Below are positions 6,886 through 8,515 of a stretch of DNA of 8,515 bases, piece after piece; positions within the stretch are counted from its first letter, which is position 1; each line of letters opens with the position of its first letter. The DNA lies in contig JACMPN010000280.1 in assembly GCA_014377495.1 (NCBI GenBank), forward strand, positions 1 through 8,515. Reading direction: 5' to 3'. A program made the position numbers and the translations under genes. Source of the DNA: Candidatus Sericytochromatia bacterium. Lineage in GTDB: Bacteria > Cyanobacteriota > Sericytochromatia > JACMPN01. The notes beneath the pieces were generated by a model. The model saw only the letters and a list, made by a program, of their open reading frames with translations. It was not told the origin of the DNA and did no database searches.

Positions 6886-7704
6886 ATGACAGCCAGGCGA
6901 CTTGCCGCCCTTTGCCTGCCGCTCATCGGGGTCCTCGTCCTGCTCGGCGCCCCGGTCCTTGCGGCCGCCAAAGCGCAACGGATCTGGTCAGGCAGCAGCC
7001 ATGGCTTCCGCCTCGACTGGACCAGTGACGACGTGCGCGTGACCCGACCAGGCAATCCCCCAACGCAGGTGTATGACTTCCGGGAAGCGCTGCTCGCCAA
7101 GTACAGGGAACAGCCCGAGGCGACGCTCGACATCTCGATGGTGCCGATTTCGTGGGTCGGTCCTCTGCTGACTCTCAAGGTGCAGGACTACGTTAACGTG
7201 CCCGGGACTGCCCATCCATGGATGTCGACCTACTTCCTGACTCTCGATCTCCGCCATCCCGGCACACCGGTGCACCTGGCGGACTGGTTTGATGCCACAG
7301 CGACCCACCAGGCCCTGATCCAGGATGCTCTCGTCAAAAAGGCGCTGGCTGAGCTGCAACAGCCGCCCGCGACCACCATTCCGACCCTGAGCCAGCAGCT
7401 CAATGCGTGGTCGGGGGATTGCCGGTATGCCTTCATGCCGGACTTTGCCGACCATTTCGCCTTCAACCATGTCAGAGGCGGCAGGGTGGCCGTGCGCATG
7501 GGGCTCGGTCATGGCTGTGAAGCAGCACGGGGCATGTTTACGGAGCTCGGCCTGTATCTGCCGATCCCCCGGACACTGCAGGGATACATGGCAGCGGCCC
7601 GGACTGGCAAACAGGGGTTCCTCGACAACAACCGGCCCCGCCTGAGCGCCGGCGGTAAAAGTTCTGTAACCCGAGCGCCCGTCGTTGCTCCGGTGCCGCA
7701 GTAG
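6886..7704 (+). CDS. Secreted DUF3298/RsiV-like protein
   Basis: The 272-residue product starts with a typical signal peptide, MTARRLAALC followed by a hydrophobic run to about residue 24, with likely cleavage after AAAKA (30). The core resembles the DUF3298 domain seen in RsiV-type proteins and some cell-wall deacetylases: LLTLKVQDYV, the (G/T)AHP signature at PGTAHP (106-111), then YFLTLDLRHPGTPVHLADWFD (a G-x-P-h-x-L-x-D-h-F pattern). The second half has a pair of cysteines (179, 211) that could form a disulfide. No catalytic residues can be named; RsiV-like domains bind ligands such as lysozyme, but that role is not shown here. The start at 6886 is preferred over an in-frame start at 6145 because it has a GAGGA ribosome site at 5-base spacing and a signal peptide immediately follows. 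The upstream continuity comes from the frameshifted peptidase remnant. The C-terminal tail (RAPVVAPVPQ) is low-complexity. Confidence 0.8.
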   Translation: MTARRLAALCLPLIGVLVLLGAPVLAAAKAQRIWSGSSHGFRLDWTSDDVRVTRPGNPPTQVYDFREALLAKYREQPEATLDISMVPISWVGPLLTLKVQDYVNVPGTAHPWMSTYFLTLDLRHPGTPVHLADWFDATATHQALIQDALVKKALAELQQPPATTIPTLSQQLNAWSGDCRYAFMPDFADHFAFNHVRGGRVAVRMGLGHGCEAARGMFTELGLYLPIPRTLQGYMAAARTGKQGFLDNNRPRLSAGGKSSVTRAPVVAPVPQ

Positions 7705-7748
7705 ACAGACGCTCCAGCAGGGGCCCAGCGCCGTCCCGGAGCCGTGTA

Positions 7749-7804
7749 TTGCAGTAGCCATGCGGCTTCACTACACTGGCCATCCGCCGTTATTGGGGTT
7801 GGAG
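7749..7804 (+). promoter_or_regulatory. Weak promoter candidate and ribosome site for the esterase gene
   Basis: TTGCAG (7749-7754) and TACACT (7772-7777) are separated by 17 bases and lie upstream of the ribosome site GGAG (7801-7804), which is five bases before ATG 7810. The -35 match is poor, so transcription from upstream of the DUF3298-like gene remains possible. Confidence 0.25.
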
Positions 7805-7809
7805 CCATC

Positions 7810-8515
7810 ATGAAATCGCATTGCATCACCCGCATCGCCCTCGGTCTCACCGTCACACTGGGGACCATCGGCTGCCAGCCCCTGCTGCTACAGCGCCCAG
7901 GCGCCCTGACGTCCGCTGCCAGCGCCTTCACCCTGACGAGCGCCGCAGCAACGCCTGCCGGCGCGGTCCGCCATGACGTGCCGTTCACCACCGTGGGCGG
8001 GCAGGTGTTGAAACTCGATCTTTACTACCCGACGACACCGACATATCAGCCGCTGCCGGTGGTGGTCTTTATCCATGGCGGCTCCTGGCAGGCCGGCGAC
8101 AAGGGCGACATCCAGTTCGGCAGCGACGGGCTGATCCTCAAGGAGTTGCAGGCTCGGGGATTTCTGATCGCCTCGGTGAACTACCGGCTGGCACCGGGGG
8201 CGTTGTTTCCGGCGCCGATCAACGACGTGCGCAGCGCCATCACCTACTTGCAGCGGGAAGCCGGCACGATCAACCTGGATCCGCAGCGGGTCGCCGCCTG
8301 GGGCAGCAGTGCCGGCGGCCATCTGGCCGCCATGGTCGGCCTGACCGCAAGCCAAGGGGGGGGCGTGACCCTGAAGGCCGTCGTCGACAACTTCGGACCG
8401 ACGGATTTGACCCAGGAGTCGCTGTATTGGCAGGGCGAAATGGCGATGGTCCGTGACTGGACCGCCCTGATCGGCATGTCCAAAAAGGCCCTGCCTGCCT
8501 GGTTGAAGCGATACA
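7810..8515 (+). CDS. Alpha/beta hydrolase (HGG / GxSxG esterase-lipase type), lipoprotein-like, partial
   Basis: The first 235 residues are present; the C-terminus lies beyond the window. The N-terminus has a signal sequence with a candidate lipidated Cys22 (LGTIGCQP; Thr at -3 is not the classic Leu), then a Ala/Thr-rich linker to about residue 52. The catalytic domain shows the oxyanion-hole motif HGGSW (89-93), VNYRLAP (123-129) and the nucleophile elbow GSSAGG with Ser167. NFGPTDL (194-200) fits the BD-FAE/hormone-sensitive-lipase-like group of carboxylesterases. These enzymes hydrolyse ester bonds, here probably in the periplasm or at the outer membrane; the substrate cannot be read from sequence. 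The catalytic Asp and His should lie in the missing part. ATG 7810 is supported by GGAG at 5-base spacing and the immediate signal sequence. It follows the DUF3298-like gene by 105 bases on the same strand, so cotranscription is possible but not shown. Confidence 0.92.
   Translation, partial: MKSHCITRIALGLTVTLGTIGCQPLLLQRPGALTSAASAFTLTSAAATPAGAVRHDVPFTTVGGQVLKLDLYYPTTPTYQPLPVVVFIHGGSWQAGDKGDIQFGSDGLILKELQARGFLIASVNYRLAPGALFPAPINDVRSAITYLQREAGTINLDPQRVAAWGSSAGGHLAAMVGLTASQGGGVTLKAVVDNFGPTDLTQESLYWQGEMAMVRDWTALIGMSKKALPAWLKRY

Noticed and set aside
6130..6978. A 282-codon minus-strand open frame
   Set aside because: It is opposite the peptidase motifs GGHAVVLVGYED and RNSWGTDWG, which define the plus strand as coding; it shows no domain of its own.
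6988..7761. A 257-codon minus-strand open frame opposite the DUF3298-like gene
   Set aside because: No ribosome site or domain; the plus strand has a signal peptide, ribosome site and DUF3298-like pattern.

Overview
The window is GC-rich bacterial DNA with gene-dense coding on both strands. Three products start with export signals, two of them lipoprotein-like. The largest gene is a cytoplasmic chemosensory hybrid protein. No RNA gene, CRISPR array, transposase or integrase was seen. The phylum cannot be fixed from this sequence. The mix of secreted hypothetical proteins, a papain-type peptidase remnant and a CheB/CheR/kinase hybrid would suit a free-living, sensor-rich diderm bacterium.

Left half, minus strand (read right to left): a predicted secreted protein (5893-5147); a 347-base gap; a 1396-residue fusion of CheB methylesterase, CheR methyltransferase, PAS domains, histidine kinase and receiver (4798-608); then, after 45 bases, a second CheR-type methyltransferase gene that runs off the left edge (562-1). 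The second CheR matches the CheR part of the fusion at about 70% of residues, so it is a paralogous copy of one domain without the CheB domain. The gap upstream of the fusion holds a 14-bp perfect palindrome, a 10-bp direct repeat with 21-bp spacing, and a 12-codon relic of a third CheR.

Right half, plus strand: a degraded papain-like (C1A) peptidase (about 6040-6812), a secreted DUF3298/RsiV-like protein (6886-7704), and a lipoprotein-like alpha/beta hydrolase of the HGG/GxSxG esterase type (7810 to the right edge). The peptidase has lost its catalytic-cysteine region, carries an in-frame TAA at 6136, and appears frameshifted near a C6 run at 6732-6737. That frameshift makes its frame run without a stop into the DUF3298 gene, so a single 519-residue 'fusion protein' at 6145-7704 is probably an artefact.

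Functionally, the minus-strand pair looks like a signalling unit combining receptor-type methylation/demethylation chemistry with two-component phosphotransfer. The plus-strand genes are cell-envelope or secreted proteins with no evident link to it. The clearest unusual points are the repeated CheR pieces on one strand, the AT-rich regulatory island in front of the fusion, and the broken peptidase.
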